A DNA stretch of 64,000 nt from Sphingomonas taxi (GCA_003240625.1 QFMX01000010.1:1-64000), one strand, 5' to 3'. Counted from the stretch's first letter, positions 6,499 through 15,519 are shown. Translations and numbers: made by a program. The notes: generated from the letters alone by a model not told the origin.

Positions 6499-9400
6499 TG
6501 CCAAAACGCACCGACATCTCCTCGATCCTCGTCATCGGCGCAGGACCTATCGTCATCGGCCAGGCCTGCGAGTTCGATTATTCGGGCACGCAGGCGATCA
6601 AGGCGTTGAAGGAGGAGGGCTACCGGATCGTCCTCGTCAATTCGAACCCCGCCACGATCATGACCGATCCCGAGCTGGCCGACGCGACCTATGTCGAGCC
6701 GATCACGCCCGCGGTCGTCGCCAAGATCATCGAGAAGGAGCGCCCCGACGCGATCCTGCCGACGATGGGCGGCCAGACCGCGCTGAATACCGCGCTGGCG
6801 CTGTTCCATGACGGTACGCTGGAGAAGTTCGGCGTGACGATGATCGGGGCGGATGCCGATGCGATCGACATGGCGGAGGACCGGCTGAAGTTCCGCGACG
6901 CGATGGACCGGATCGGGCTCGAAAGCGCGCGCTCGGCGATCGCACATACTGTTGAAGAAGCCCTGGAAGGCCTTGAGAAGACCGGGCTTCCGTCGATCAT
7001 CCGGCCGAGCTTCACGATGGGCGGATCGGGCGGCGGTATAGCGTACAACCGCGAGGAGTTCATCGCGATCGTTCGCAACGGGCTCGATTTGTCGCCGACC
7101 ACCGAAGTGCTGATCGAGGAATCGCTGCTCGGCTGGAAAGAATACGAGATGGAGGTGGTGCGCGATCGCAACGACAACGCGATCATCATCTGCTCGATCG
7201 AGAATGTCGATCCGATGGGCGTCCACACCGGCGACTCGATCACGGTCGCGCCGGCGCTGACGCTGACCGACAAGGAATACCAGATCATGCGCAACGCATC
7301 GATTGCGGTGTTGCGCGAAATCGGCGTCGAAACAGGCGGTTCGAACGTCCAGTTCGCAGTGAATCCGAAGGATGGCCGGCTGGTCGTCATCGAGATGAAC
7401 CCACGGGTGTCGCGCTCGTCCGCGCTGGCATCGAAGGCCACCGGCTTCCCGATCGCCAAGGTCGCAGCCAAGCTGGCGGTCGGCTATACGCTCGACGAGA
7501 TCACCAACGACATCACGGGCGCCACGCCCGCGTCGTTCGAGCCGACGATCGATTACGTCGTCACCAAGATTCCGCGGTTCGCGTTCGAGAAGTTCAAGGG
7601 CGCGTCGAGCACGCTCGGCACCGCGATGAAGTCGGTCGGCGAGGTGATGGCGATCGGTCGCAACATCCACGAATCGATGCAGAAGGCGTTGCGCGGGCTC
7701 GAGACGGGGTTGTCGGGCTTCAATCAGGTCGATCATCTGGTCGGCGCGCCGCGCGCGGAAATCGAGGCGGCGCTGGCCGTCGCGACGCCGGATCGGTTGC
7801 TGGTCGCGGCGCAGGCGCTGCGCGAGGGCTTCACGGTCGCCGAGGTGCATGCGATCGCGAAGTATGATCCGTGGTTCCTGGAGCGCATGGCCGAGATCAT
7901 CGCGGCCGAGGCCGAGGTGATGAAGGACGGCCTGCCGATCGACGCGCCCGGCATGCGGCGCCTGAAGAGCATGGGGTTCAGCGACAAGCGGCTTGCGTGG
8001 CTGGCGCTGCAATCGGCCAATCTGCGCGGCATGAATCGCGGGATCGCGCGCGGCTCGGGGCTGATCCACGAGGTCGTCAAGGCGATGACCGGCGGCGTGA
8101 CCGAGGAGGAGGTGCGCCAGCATCGCCTGAAGCTCGGCGTGCGGCCGGTGTTCAAGCGGATCGATACGTGCGCGGCCGAATTCGATGCGAAGACGCCGTA
8201 TATGTATTCGACCTACGAGGCGCCGAGCTTCGGCGAGCCCGAGAACGAGTCCGAGCCGACCGATCGGAAGAAGATCGTCATTCTCGGCGGCGGGCCGAAC
8301 CGGATCGGGCAGGGGATCGAGTTCGATTATTGCTGCTGCCATGCGTGCTTCGCGCTGGCGGATGCGGGCTATGAGACGATCATGGTCAACTGCAACCCGG
8401 AGACGGTGTCGACCGATTACGACACCAGCGACCGGCTGTATTTCGAACCGCTGACCGCCGAGGACGTGCTGGAGATCCTGTATGTCGAGGCGTCGAAGGG
8501 TGAACTCGTCGGCGTGATCGTGCAGTTCGGTGGGCAGACGCCGCTGAACCTTGCGCGGGCTCTGGAAGCCGCCGGCATCCCGATCCTGGGGACGACGCCC
8601 GATGCGATCGATCTGGCGGAGGATCGCGAGCGGTTCGCGGCGCTGATCACCAAGCTCGGGTTGTTGCAGCCGGCCAATGGCCTCGCGCGGAGCCGGGACG
8701 AAGCAGTCGCGGCAGCGGAGCGGATCGGCTATCCGGTGCTGATGCGGCCTTCGTACGTGCTCGGCGGACGGGCGATGGAGATCGTCGATACGCTCGGGCA
8801 GCTCGAGCATTATATCGCGACCGCGGTGCAGGTGTCGGGCGACTCGCCGGTGCTGATCGACCAGTATCTGCGCGATGCGATCGAGGTCGATGTCGATGCG
8901 ATCTGCGACGGCACCGACGTAGTGGTCGCGGGCGTGTTGCAGCATATCGAGGAGGCGGGCGTCCATTCGGGCGACTCTGCGTGCTCGATCCCGCCCTACT
9001 CGCTGTCGGCGGAGATCATCGCCGAGATCGAGCGGCAGACGGTGGCGCTCGCGCATGCCTTGTCGGTCGTCGGCCTGATGAACATCCAGTTCGCGGTGAA
9101 GGATGGGCTGGTCTACCTCATCGAGGTCAACCCGCGCGCATCGCGCACCGTGCCGTTCGTCGCCAAGGCGATCGGCGCGCCGATCGCGAAGATCGCCGCG
9201 CGGGTGATGGCGGGCGAGAAGCTGGCGAACCTGCCGAAGATCGACCGGCATATCGACTATTATGCGGTGAAGGAGGCGGTGTTCCCCTTCAACAAGTTCC
9301 CCGGCGTCGATCCGGTCCTGTCACCGGAAATGAAGTCGACCGGCGAAGTCATGGGAATCGATCCCGATTTCACGATCGCGTTTGCGAAGGCGCAGTTGGG

Positions 9401-9830
9401 TGCGGGGACGATCCTGCCGACCAAGGGCAACGTCTTTGTCAGCGTGAAGGACGGCGACAAGGCGATGATCGTCGAGGCCGTGAAGGCGCTGGTCGACACC
9501 GGCTTCTCGATCGTCGCGACCGGCGGCACCGCGGATCACCTCGCGCTTGCCGGTCTGCCGGTCGAGAAGGTCAACAAGGTCGCGCAGGGGCGGCCGCATA
9601 TCGTCGACCGGATCAAGGACGGCGATATCGCGCTGATCTTCAACACCACCGAGGGGTGGCAGAGCCTGAAGGACTCGCAGCCGATCCGGGCTTCCGCGCT
9701 GGGACAACGCATTCCGTACTTCACGACCGCGCCCGCTTCGCTCGAGGCGGCGAAGGCGATTGCCAAGCTTTCGACGCACAGCCTTGAAGTACGGCCCCTG
9801 CAATCCTATTATTCGCAGTCGCACAACTGA
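6498..9830 (+). CDS. carB: Carbamoyl-phosphate synthase large subunit
   Basis: Makes carbamoyl phosphate from bicarbonate, ammonia and two ATP. The 1110 residues show the duplicated architecture. The first half begins LVIGAGPIVIGQACEFDYSG and has ATP-grasp signatures such as IIRPSFTMGGSGGGIAYN and VVIEMNPRVSRSSALASKAT. The second half begins near VILGGGPNRIGQGIEFDYCC and has VLMRPSYVLGGRAMEIV and YLIEVNPRASRTVPFVAKA. A C-terminal MGS-like regulatory domain ends the protein. Length is normal for alphaproteobacteria. It is translationally coupled to the small upstream gene. Confidence 0.98.
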   Translation: MPKRTDISSILVIGAGPIVIGQACEFDYSGTQAIKALKEEGYRIVLVNSNPATIMTDPELADATYVEPITPAVVAKIIEKERPDAILPTMGGQTALNTALALFHDGTLEKFGVTMIGADADAIDMAEDRLKFRDAMDRIGLESARSAIAHTVEEALEGLEKTGLPSIIRPSFTMGGSGGGIAYNREEFIAIVRNGLDLSPTTEVLIEESLLGWKEYEMEVVRDRNDNAIIICSIENVDPMGVHTGDSITVAPALTLTDKEYQIMRNASIAVLREIGVETGGSNVQFAVNPKDGRLVVIEMNPRVSRSSALASKATGFPIAKVAAKLAVGYTLDEITNDITGATPASFEPTIDYVVTKIPRFAFEKFKGASSTLGTAMKSVGEVMAIGRNIHESMQKALRGLETGLSGFNQVDHLVGAPRAEIEAALAVATPDRLLVAAQALREGFTVAEVHAIAKYDPWFLERMAEIIAAEAEVMKDGLPIDAPGMRRLKSMGFSDKRLAWLALQSANLRGMNRGIARGSGLIHEVVKAMTGGVTEEEVRQHRLKLGVRPVFKRIDTCAAEFDAKTPYMYSTYEAPSFGEPENESEPTDRKKIVILGGGPNRIGQGIEFDYCCCHACFALADAGYETIMVNCNPETVSTDYDTSDRLYFEPLTAEDVLEILYVEASKGELVGVIVQFGGQTPLNLARALEAAGIPILGTTPDAIDLAEDRERFAALITKLGLLQPANGLARSRDEAVAAAERIGYPVLMRPSYVLGGRAMEIVDTLGQLEHYIATAVQVSGDSPVLIDQYLRDAIEVDVDAICDGTDVVVAGVLQHIEEAGVHSGDSACSIPPYSLSAEIIAEIERQTVALAHALSVVGLMNIQFAVKDGLVYLIEVNPRASRTVPFVAKAIGAPIAKIAARVMAGEKLANLPKIDRHIDYYAVKEAVFPFNKFPGVDPVLSPEMKSTGEVMGIDPDFTIAFAKAQLGAGTILPTKGNVFVSVKDGDKAMIVEAVKALVDTGFSIVATGGTADHLALAGLPVEKVNKVAQGRPHIVDRIKDGDIALIFNTTEGWQSLKDSQPIRASALGQRIPYFTTAPASLEAAKAIAKLSTHSLEVRPLQSYYSQSHN

Positions 9831-9905
9831 TCCCGACATAAGCGTGATGTGTGGGCGGGGCCGTTATGGCGCCCCGCGCGGGGTAATGGATTTGGGGACG
9901 AGAAG

Positions 9906-10382
9906 ATGGCGACCGTCGAAAAGATGCCGATGCTGCAGGAAGGCTATGAGACGCTTAGCGCGGATCTCAAGCGCCTGAAGGCCGAACGTCCGACGATCGT
10001 CGACGCGATCGAAGAGGCGCGCGCGCATGGCGATCTGAGCGAGAACGCGGAATATCATGCCGCGAAGGAGCGTCAGGGCCAGGTCGAGGCATCGATCTCC
10101 GACATCGAGGACAAGCTGTCGCGGGCACAGATCATCGATCCGAAGGACCTGTCGGGCGACAAGGTCGTGTTCGGCGCGACGGTGACGTTGCTCGACGAGA
10201 ACGACAAGCCGGTGAAGTATCAGATCGTCGGCCAGACCGAGGCGAATGCGAAGACCGGGCGGATTTCGTACAATTCGCCGCTGGGTCGCGGGCTGATCGG
10301 GCGGAAGCTTGACGAAGAGGTCGAGGTCACGGTGCCGGCCGGCGAGCGCTATTACGTCGTCTCCAAGATCGAGTTCATCTGA
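9906..10382 (+). CDS. greA: Transcription elongation factor GreA
   Basis: Rescues backtracked RNA polymerase by stimulating transcript cleavage. The 158-residue reading MATVEKMPMLQEGYE has the coiled-coil N-terminal domain with the acidic tip ARAHGDLSENAEYHAAKERQ. The C-terminal domain includes ISYNSPLGRGLIGRKLDEEV. The open frame extends upstream, but the ATG at 9906, preceded by GGGACGAGAAG, matches the family start. It follows carB by 75 bp. Confidence 0.97.
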   Translation: MATVEKMPMLQEGYETLSADLKRLKAERPTIVDAIEEARAHGDLSENAEYHAAKERQGQVEASISDIEDKLSRAQIIDPKDLSGDKVVFGATVTLLDENDKPVKYQIVGQTEANAKTGRISYNSPLGRGLIGRKLDEEVEVTVPAGERYYVVSKIEFI

Positions 10383-10386
10383 TCCC

Positions 10387-11037
10387 ATGACGTTTTTCGA
10401 GACGCGGGCGACGGCGATCATCACGATCGTGACGGTCATCGTCTCGGGATTTCTGGTGCTGAGCGGGTCGCTTGGGTACTGGGCGGTGAACGCCGGGTTC
10501 ATTCCGTTGCGGATGACCGATCATGGTATTCCTAGCGACCATATGTTCGTCGTGCCGTCCTGGGCTACGCCGCTGACCGCGACGTTGATCCATGGCGGGT
10601 GGGCGCATATCGCGCTGAACCTCGTGATGCTGGTGTATTGCGGGCAGTTCGTCGAGCGGGCGCTGGGGACGGTCGGGTTGGTCGTTCTGTACGTGCTGGG
10701 CGCGTATGCGGCGGCGGCTGGGCATTGGGCGTTCGGGCCTGAGTCCACCGCGCCGATGATTGGCGCTTCGGGTGCGATTTCCGCCGTCGTTGGGGCGTAT
10801 GCGCTGTTGTATGGCGAGCGGCGGGCACAGGCGATCGGGCCGGTGCCGGCTGGAATCGTGCATGTGGTCTGGCTGGCCGCCGCGTGGATTGGGATCCAGT
10901 TGTTGATGGGGCTGGCTGGGTTTGGCGCTTCGGTCGGGGCTAGTGGGCCGATTGCGATCGGGGCGCATATCGGCGGGTTCTTGGCGGGGCTGGTACTGGC
11001 TCGGCCGTTGTTGCTCTGGCATTACCGCGCGGCTTGA
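10387..11037 (+). CDS. Rhomboid family intramembrane serine protease
   Basis: Membrane protease that cleaves substrates inside the bilayer. The 216 residues are mostly hydrophobic, with about six membrane segments. Seen: the HGGWAHIALNLVML motif (HxxxN), the catalytic serine in MIGASGAISAVVGAYALLYG (about Ser128), and the catalytic histidine in IAIGAHIGGFLAGL (about His194). The start lies four bases after the greA stop, so the two are probably co-transcribed. The substrate is unknown. Confidence 0.9.
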   Translation: MTFFETRATAIITIVTVIVSGFLVLSGSLGYWAVNAGFIPLRMTDHGIPSDHMFVVPSWATPLTATLIHGGWAHIALNLVMLVYCGQFVERALGTVGLVVLYVLGAYAAAAGHWAFGPESTAPMIGASGAISAVVGAYALLYGERRAQAIGPVPAGIVHVVWLAAAWIGIQLLMGLAGFGASVGASGPIAIGAHIGGFLAGLVLARPLLLWHYRAA

Positions 11038-11046
11038 GAGTCCTTT

Positions 11047-11182
11047 CCGTTCGTCCTGAGTAGCTGCTGAGCTTGTCGAAGCGGCGTATCGAAGGAAGGG
11101 TTGGTGCGCGGAACCTGTGCTTCGATACGAGCCCTCGATACGGCTCTTCGAGCCTACTCGGCCTCTACTCAGCACGAACGGG
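11047..11182. repeat. Inverted-repeat element, class F
   Basis: About 135 bp with matching inverted ends (CCGTTCGTCCTGAGTA and TACTCAGCACGAACGG) and internal inverted copies of CTTCGATACG-type sequence. It lies directly downstream of the rhomboid gene. No coding signal is visible. Confidence 0.75.
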
Positions 11183-11316
11183 TGGGGCAGGTCGCGCCTA
11201 TGCGCCTTCGTCTGCTGTGCCGGCGTATCTCTACCCTATTTGGACGGGGGCAGCGCGTGAGCGGAATGCTTCAGTCAACGAGCCGGCGCGACGGGTACCG
11301 CAGCACTGCTTGGCGT

Positions 11317-11407
11317 GCCCTCACCCATCGCCGCCTTTGGCATCTCTCCCTCTCCCGCCGGGAGAGGGAAGGGCCCGCGGCTGCTTTGCCGTGGGAAGGG
11401 TGAGGGC
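11317..11407. repeat. Inverted-repeat element, class G
   Basis: About 90 bp, with outer arms TGCCCTCACCC and GGGTGAGGGCA and inner CTCTCCCTCTCCC / GGGAGAGGGAAGGG. It is related to 19271-19376. The stretch 11038-11602 is made of repeats F, G and H with no supportable gene. Confidence 0.75.
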
Positions 11408-11490
11408 AAGTTGTCTTGCGCTATGTCATTTTCGCTGGTTCTCAAGCACAAGCTCAAGTCGGCTAAGGCAGAGTGATGTCCCTTAACACC

Positions 11491-11584
11491 GTCATCGCCG
11501 CGCAGGCGGGTATCCATATTCTATGCCGCCGCGATTTTGCCGCGACGGTAGCCTGTATGGGTTCCCGCCTCCGCGGGAATGACG
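11491..11584. repeat. Inverted-repeat element, class H
   Basis: Outer arms are GTCATCGCCGCGCAGGCGGG and CCCGCCTCCGCGGGAATGAC, with a spacer of about 50 bp. It lies downstream of the leftward DUF4170 gene. Confidence 0.7.
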
Positions 11585-11602
11585 GGGTTGGTGCTAGTCG
11601 GA

Positions 11603-11833
11603 TCAGGCCGCCGGCGTAGCCGTCAGGTTCGGTTCGAGCATGCGGTGCAGATGCACCACCACGAACTTCATCTCCGCATCATCCACGGTACGCTGCGCCG
11701 CAGCACGCCAAGCCTTTTCGGCGCTGGCATAGTCGGGGAATACGCCGACGAATTCGATCTTGCTCAGATCGTTGAAATCCAGGGTGCGCGGGTCGCTGAC
11801 GCGGCCGCCGAAGACGAGGTGGAGCTTGCTCAT
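11603..11833 (-). CDS. DUF4170 domain-containing small protein
   Basis: 76 residues beginning MSKLHLVFGGRVSDP, the characteristic opening of the alphaproteobacterial DUF4170 family, followed by FVGVFPDYASAEKAWRAAAQ and MKFVVVHLHRML. It is cytoplasmic, with no membrane segment. The function is unknown. AAGGAA lies about 10 bases upstream of the ATG. It is the last gene of a leftward run of small stress-type genes. Confidence 0.82.
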   Translation of the reverse strand: MSKLHLVFGGRVSDPRTLDFNDLSKIEFVGVFPDYASAEKAWRAAAQRTVDDAEMKFVVVHLHRMLEPNLTATPAA

Positions 11834-11914
11834 GCGCTGCTGTTCCTTGGGAGGGAGGTTGCAGATGCCCTAGCGTGTTCGACCCGCGCTTTGAACCCTT
11901 TGCCGGTGGTTCTT

Positions 11915-12394
11915 TTAGACCGCCGGCTTCTGCGAAACCGCCTTCGCACCTGCGGTGCCCGCCGTGCTGAGCGCCTTCACGACGCCTTCGAGCAGACCCT
12001 TGGCCTGGCCGCGCGCATTGTCCTTGGTGAGGCCGAGTTCACCGAGTTCCGACTGACCGGCGGCCTTGGCGGCGGCGGTAGCGGCGACGACGGTCTCGCT
12101 CAGGCGCTTGCCGACGGGGGCGAGCAACTCCTTCTCGCGGGCCGAGCGCGGGATCAGCGCACCCGCGAGCGCACCAACGGCAAGGCCGCCGACGAGGATG
12201 CCGAGCGGGTTGGATTCGAGGTTGTTGACGACGCGCTTGGTCTTCTCGCGCGAGACTTCGAGAACCTCGGAGGCCTTGACGCCAGCCTCGTGATAGACCT
12301 TCGAGGCGGTCTCGCGAACGGTGTCGAGGCCCTCGCGCAGGCGGCTTTCGGTCTCGTGGACGGTTTCGTTTGCGGTGGTCTTGGCGTCGGTCAT
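11915..12394 (-). CDS. YtxH-like / apolipophorin-like small envelope protein
   Basis: 159-residue protein starting MTDAKTTANETVHE after an AAGGA ribosome site. The N-terminal half is a charged amphipathic helix (VRETASKVYHEAGVKASEVL). One hydrophobic Gly/Ala-rich segment follows (GILVGGLAVGALAGALI, about residues 65-82), and then an Ala/Lys-rich tail. This is the layout of small YtxH- or ElaB-like stress proteins. The family assignment is tentative. It runs in the same direction as the DUF883 cluster just upstream. Confidence 0.7.
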   Translation of the reverse strand: MTDAKTTANETVHETESRLREGLDTVRETASKVYHEAGVKASEVLEVSREKTKRVVNNLESNPLGILVGGLAVGALAGALIPRSAREKELLAPVGKRLSETVVAATAAAKAAGQSELGELGLTKDNARGQAKGLLEGVVKALSTAGTAGAKAVSQKPAV

Positions 12395-12479
12395 GGGACG
12401 GTCCTTCTGATGGCAAGCTGCTCGCCGTTCAACGCAATGAGGGTTCAACGCGAGCCGGGACTTCATGGTTTCAAGGGTT

Positions 12480-12752
12480 TTAGCGGCCGCGACGAAACAG
12501 GCCGACGATCCGGTGCCGGGCGAGGAACAGCCCGGCGACCGCAGCGAAACCGGCGGTGGGGCCGGGATTGCGCTTCACCGTCTCGACGCTCGCGGTCAGC
12601 GCGGCGGTGCCGGCATCGGCGACGTCGCGGCTGGCGTTCAGCGCGAGCTTCCGCGGGTTGAGCCGGTCCTGCAACTGCCCGACCGTCATCATGACGCGTT
12701 GGCGGGCGAGGGCAGCTTCGATCTCTGCGGCGGCGACTTTGGCGGATGTCAT
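12480..12752 (-). CDS. DUF3618 domain-containing protein
   Basis: 90-residue protein, MTSAKVAAAEIEAALARQRV, then QLQDRLNPRKLALNAS, matching the DUF3618 pattern of an IEA..RAR helix followed by RLNPR. A single short hydrophobic segment (TAGFAAVAGLFLA) is near the C-terminus. Its ATG overlaps the stop of the upstream holin-like gene by four bases (ATGA). It is the third member of the typical DUF883 / holin-like / DUF3618 trio. Confidence 0.82.
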   Translation of the reverse strand: MTSAKVAAAEIEAALARQRVMMTVGQLQDRLNPRKLALNASRDVADAGTAALTASVETVKRNPGPTAGFAAVAGLFLARHRIVGLFRRGR

Positions 12753-13084
12753 GATACGGGCTCGCTCTTGGTCTGAAGCTTCGACTTGCCGATCATCGCC
12801 AGGATGCCGGCGAGTGCCAGCACCACACCGACTACGATCGCGGTCGCCCATCCAGGCCCTACCAGCGTCGCCAGCGTCAAGATCGCACCGACCAGCAGTG
12901 CGATCAGCGCGGCCAGCGCCAACGTGCCGGCGACGGCGAAGAACATCGCCGCCGACTTGTACGCGTTCGCCGTCTCACCGAACTTCGCCTTGTAGACCGC
13001 CACTTCCGCGGTCGCGAGACTCTTCGTCTCGGTCGCCAGCCGGCCGACGATCGACGAAAGGCTTTCGTCTTCGCCGGTCAGCAT
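12749..13084 (-). CDS. Phage-holin-family / YqjE-like (DUF1469) membrane protein
   Basis: 111-residue protein with an N-terminal amphipathic helix (SLSSIVGRLATETKSLATAE) and two membrane segments. The first is around FFAVAGTLALAALIALLVGA; the second is in a C-terminal Val/Leu/Ala-rich stretch. The layout is that of YqjE/DUF1469 proteins, which despite the holin label are chromosomal stress-related membrane proteins. The start is taken at MLTGEDES; a GTG one codon earlier is possible. It sits between the DUF883 and DUF3618 genes. Confidence 0.8.
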   Translation of the reverse strand: MLTGEDESLSSIVGRLATETKSLATAEVAVYKAKFGETANAYKSAAMFFAVAGTLALAALIALLVGAILTLATLVGPGWATAIVVGVVLALAGILAMIGKSKLQTKSEPVS

Positions 13085-13103
13085 CACGGGATCGGACAAG
13101 GGC

Positions 13104-13598
13104 TCAGGCCTTCGGGTTTGCGTCGACGCCCGACTGGACCAGTCGCGCGATAACGAAGCCAATGGCCGCTGCTGCACCGACAGCGATCGCCGGCGACTTG
13201 CGCACCAGTTCGCGCGCGTCGTCGACCAGCTCGTCGATATCCTTCGCCTTCACCTGATCGGCGAAACCGGAGACGCTGTCGGCGGCGCTGCGGGCATAGC
13301 CGCCGTACTGCGAGCCGAGCTTCTCGTCGACCTGGCCGGCGGCGTCGGTCAGCAGCTGAGCGATCTGCTCCAGTGCGCCGCTGGCACGGGCCTTGCCGTC
13401 CTCGGCGAAGGTGCGCGCCTTGTCGGCGGCCTGCGCGCTGTACTTGCTGGCGCTCTCCTTGATCGCCTGCTTGGCGTCGGCGGTCTTGCCGGCGGCGTTG
13501 CCCACCTCGTTCTCGATCGTCTTGCCGAGCTCGGTACCGACGTGGTTCGCGGTCGTTTTCAGGTCGTTGACGGTATCGTTTACGCTGGAGTCGGCCAT
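13104..13598 (-). CDS. DUF883 / YqjD-ElaB-like membrane-anchored protein
   Basis: 164-residue protein: a long amphipathic helical N-terminal part (NDTVNDLKTTANHVGTELGK), then DELVDDARELVRKSPAIAVG, the typical DUF883 junction, and one C-terminal membrane segment (AAAAIGFVIARLV). YqjD in E. coli binds ribosomes at the membrane in stationary phase; whether this copy does so is unknown. AAGGGA precedes MADSSVND. A GGAAC-N16-TGTT element upstream suggests general-stress control. First gene of the leftward cluster. Confidence 0.82.
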   Translation of the reverse strand: MADSSVNDTVNDLKTTANHVGTELGKTIENEVGNAAGKTADAKQAIKESASKYSAQAADKARTFAEDGKARASGALEQIAQLLTDAAGQVDEKLGSQYGGYARSAADSVSGFADQVKAKDIDELVDDARELVRKSPAIAVGAAAAIGFVIARLVQSGVDANPKA

Positions 13599-13628
13599 GA
13601 CGGTCCCTTTCAGAATTGTTACGCCCTC

Positions 13629-13653
13629 AACACCGCCGCCGGAGCACGGTTCC
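13629..13653 (-). promoter_or_regulatory. Candidate EcfG-type general-stress promoter for the DUF883 cluster
   Basis: On the minus strand GGAAC (13649-13653) is followed after 16 bases by TGTT (13629-13632). The known alphaproteobacterial EcfG consensus is GGAAC-N16/17-CGTT, so three of four -10 bases match. It lies 30-55 bases upstream of the first gene of a stress-type cluster. Confidence 0.45.
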
Positions 13654-13773
13654 CGAATCGTCGCGCGATTGCACGACACTGTTCTCGGGCGTGCGCGCGA
13701 TTGCCCGCAATGGCGTGAGACGGTAGAGGCGGCGCGAACGACCCGGCACCGGGATTTGTAGGAGCATCGTTAC

Positions 13774-15054
13774 GTGACCGCAATCATCGACCTTCATGCA
13801 CGCCAGATCCTCGACAGCCGTGGCAATCCGACCGTCGAGGTTGACGTGCTGCTCGAGGATGGCAGCTTCGGCCGTGCCGCCGTCCCGTCGGGTGCGTCGA
13901 CCGGCGCGCACGAGGCGGTCGAGCGGCGCGACGGCGACAAGGCTCGCTGGGGCGGCAAGGGCGTCGATGGCGCGGTCGACGCGGTCAACGACGAGATCAC
14001 CGACACCGTGCTCGGCATGGACGCGGAGGACCAGTCGGACCTCGATCGCGCGATGATCGAGCTCGACGGCACCGAGAACAAGGGCCGGCTGGGCGCGAAC
14101 GCGATCCTCGGCGTCAGCCTGGCCGTCGCCAAGGCCGCGGCCGAAGCGCGCGGCCTGCCGCTGTATCGCTATATCGGTGGCGTGCAGGCGCATCTGCTGC
14201 CGGTGCCGATGATGAACATCATCAACGGCGGCGAGCATGCCGACAACCCGATCGACTTCCAGGAGTTCATGATCGTGCCGGTCGGCGCGTCGAACATCCT
14301 CGAAGCCGTGCGTTGCGGCTCGGAGATTTTCCACACGCTGAAAAAGGGCCTGAGCGAGAAGGGCCTGTCGACCAGCGTCGGCGACGAGGGCGGCTTCGCG
14401 CCGAACATCGGCAGCACCACCGAAGCGCTCGACTTCATCATGTCGAGCATCGAGAAGGCGGGGTACAAGCCCGGCGAGGACGTGATGCTCGCGCTCGATT
14501 GCGCGGCGACCGAGTTCTACAAGAACGGCAAGTACGACATCTCGGGCGAGGGCCGGATCCTCGAGAGTGCCGAGATGGCGGAGTATCTGGCCGACCTGAC
14601 GCGTCGCTACCCGATCTTCTCGATCGAGGACGGCATGGGCGAGGACGATTGGGAGGGCTGGAAGACGCTCACCGACCTGATCGGCGACAAGGTCCAGCTG
14701 GTCGGCGACGATCTGTTCGTGACCAACCCGAAGCGCCTCAAGCGCGGGATCGAGGGCGGCTATGCGAACTCGCTGCTGGTGAAGGTCAACCAGATCGGTA
14801 CGCTGACCGAGACGCTCGAGGCGGTGTCGATGGCGCAGCGCGCGAAGTATACGGCCGTGATGTCGCACCGTTCGGGCGAAACCGAGGATTCGACGATCGC
14901 CGATCTGGCGGTCGCGACGAACTGCGGCCAGATCAAGACGGGCAGCCTTGCCCGGTCGGACCGGCTGGCGAAGTACAACCAGCTGATCCGGATCGAGGAA
15001 GAGCTGGGCGACGCGGCGCGGTATGCGGGTCGTGATATCCTGATCGGCGGCTGA
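13774..15054 (+). CDS. eno: Enolase
   Basis: Converts 2-phosphoglycerate to phosphoenolpyruvate in glycolysis, and is also a degradosome partner in many bacteria. The 426 residues open TAIIDLHARQILDSRGNPTV. Seen: GASTGAHEAVERRDGD, the metal and catalytic motifs FSIEDGMGEDDWEGW and LLVKVNQIGTLTE, and MSHRSGETEDSTIADLAVA. The start codon is GTG at 13774, with TAGGAGC ten bases upstream. Full length, no anomaly. Confidence 0.98.
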   Translation: MTAIIDLHARQILDSRGNPTVEVDVLLEDGSFGRAAVPSGASTGAHEAVERRDGDKARWGGKGVDGAVDAVNDEITDTVLGMDAEDQSDLDRAMIELDGTENKGRLGANAILGVSLAVAKAAAEARGLPLYRYIGGVQAHLLPVPMMNIINGGEHADNPIDFQEFMIVPVGASNILEAVRCGSEIFHTLKKGLSEKGLSTSVGDEGGFAPNIGSTTEALDFIMSSIEKAGYKPGEDVMLALDCAATEFYKNGKYDISGEGRILESAEMAEYLADLTRRYPIFSIEDGMGEDDWEGWKTLTDLIGDKVQLVGDDLFVTNPKRLKRGIEGGYANSLLVKVNQIGTLTETLEAVSMAQRAKYTAVMSHRSGETEDSTIADLAVATNCGQIKTGSLARSDRLAKYNQLIRIEEELGDAARYAGRDILIGG

Positions 15055-15068
15055 TTGACCCACCCCAT

Positions 15069-15166
15069 CCGTCATGCTGGGCTTGTTCCGGCATCCACGG
15101 TCCCGCATATTCGAGAGATTAGAGTGTGCGGAGCGGTGGACCCCGGAACAAGTCCGGGGTGACGGA
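15069..15166. repeat. Inverted-repeat element, class E
   Basis: About 98 bp between eno and ftsB. The left arm is GTCATGCTGGGCTTGTTCCG plus GCATCCACGG; the right arm is GTGGACCCCGGAACAAGTCC plus GGGGTGAC. A related copy lies at 38235-38330. It probably forms a long hairpin between the two genes. Confidence 0.8.
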
Positions 15167-15185
15167 GGACTACCGGAGGACGAGC

Positions 15186-15512
15186 ATGGCACGGGTGACG
15201 ACGAAGACCAGCAAGCTGCGGAAGACGATGCGCAAGGCCGCGTGGCCGGCGCTGGGGCTGACGCTGATGGCGTTCTTCGGCGCGTATGCCGTGCTCGGGC
15301 CGAACGGGATGTTCGCCTATGGCGACTACAAGCGCCAGCTTGCCAAGCGGGAGCGGGACTACGCCGTGCTCGATCGCAAGCGCGAGGTGTTGAAGAACCG
15401 GGTGGCGTTGCTGAACCCGGATCACGCGAACCCGGATATGGTCGACGAGATGGTCCGCAAGGAACTGAACGTCGCGCATCCGGACGAGGTTATCGTACCC
15501 TTGGGTAACTGA
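15186..15512 (+). CDS. ftsB: Septum formation initiator FtsB/DivIC-family protein
   Basis: 108-residue bitopic division protein. A short basic cytoplasmic N-terminus is followed by one membrane segment (WPALGLTLMAFFGAYAVLG). A coiled-coil then covers KRQLAKRERDYAVLDRKREV, with the family ending NPDMVDEMVRKELNVAHPDE. GGAGGACGAGC precedes the ATG at 15186. FtsB works with FtsL and FtsQ at the septum. Its place just downstream of eno is conserved in many proteobacteria, which supports the assignment. Confidence 0.88.
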   Translation: MARVTTKTSKLRKTMRKAAWPALGLTLMAFFGAYAVLGPNGMFAYGDYKRQLAKRERDYAVLDRKREVLKNRVALLNPDHANPDMVDEMVRKELNVAHPDEVIVPLGN

Positions 15513-15519
15513 GTTCGGC

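Noticed and set aside
6495..9251. 918-codon open frame antisense to carB
   Set aside because: Translation is Arg/Asp/His/Leu-rich low-information sequence typical of the strand opposite a GC-rich gene; carB is unambiguous.
11073..11486. 137-codon frame in 11.0-11.5 kb
   Set aside because: It translates only repeat elements F and G; no ribosome site or family.
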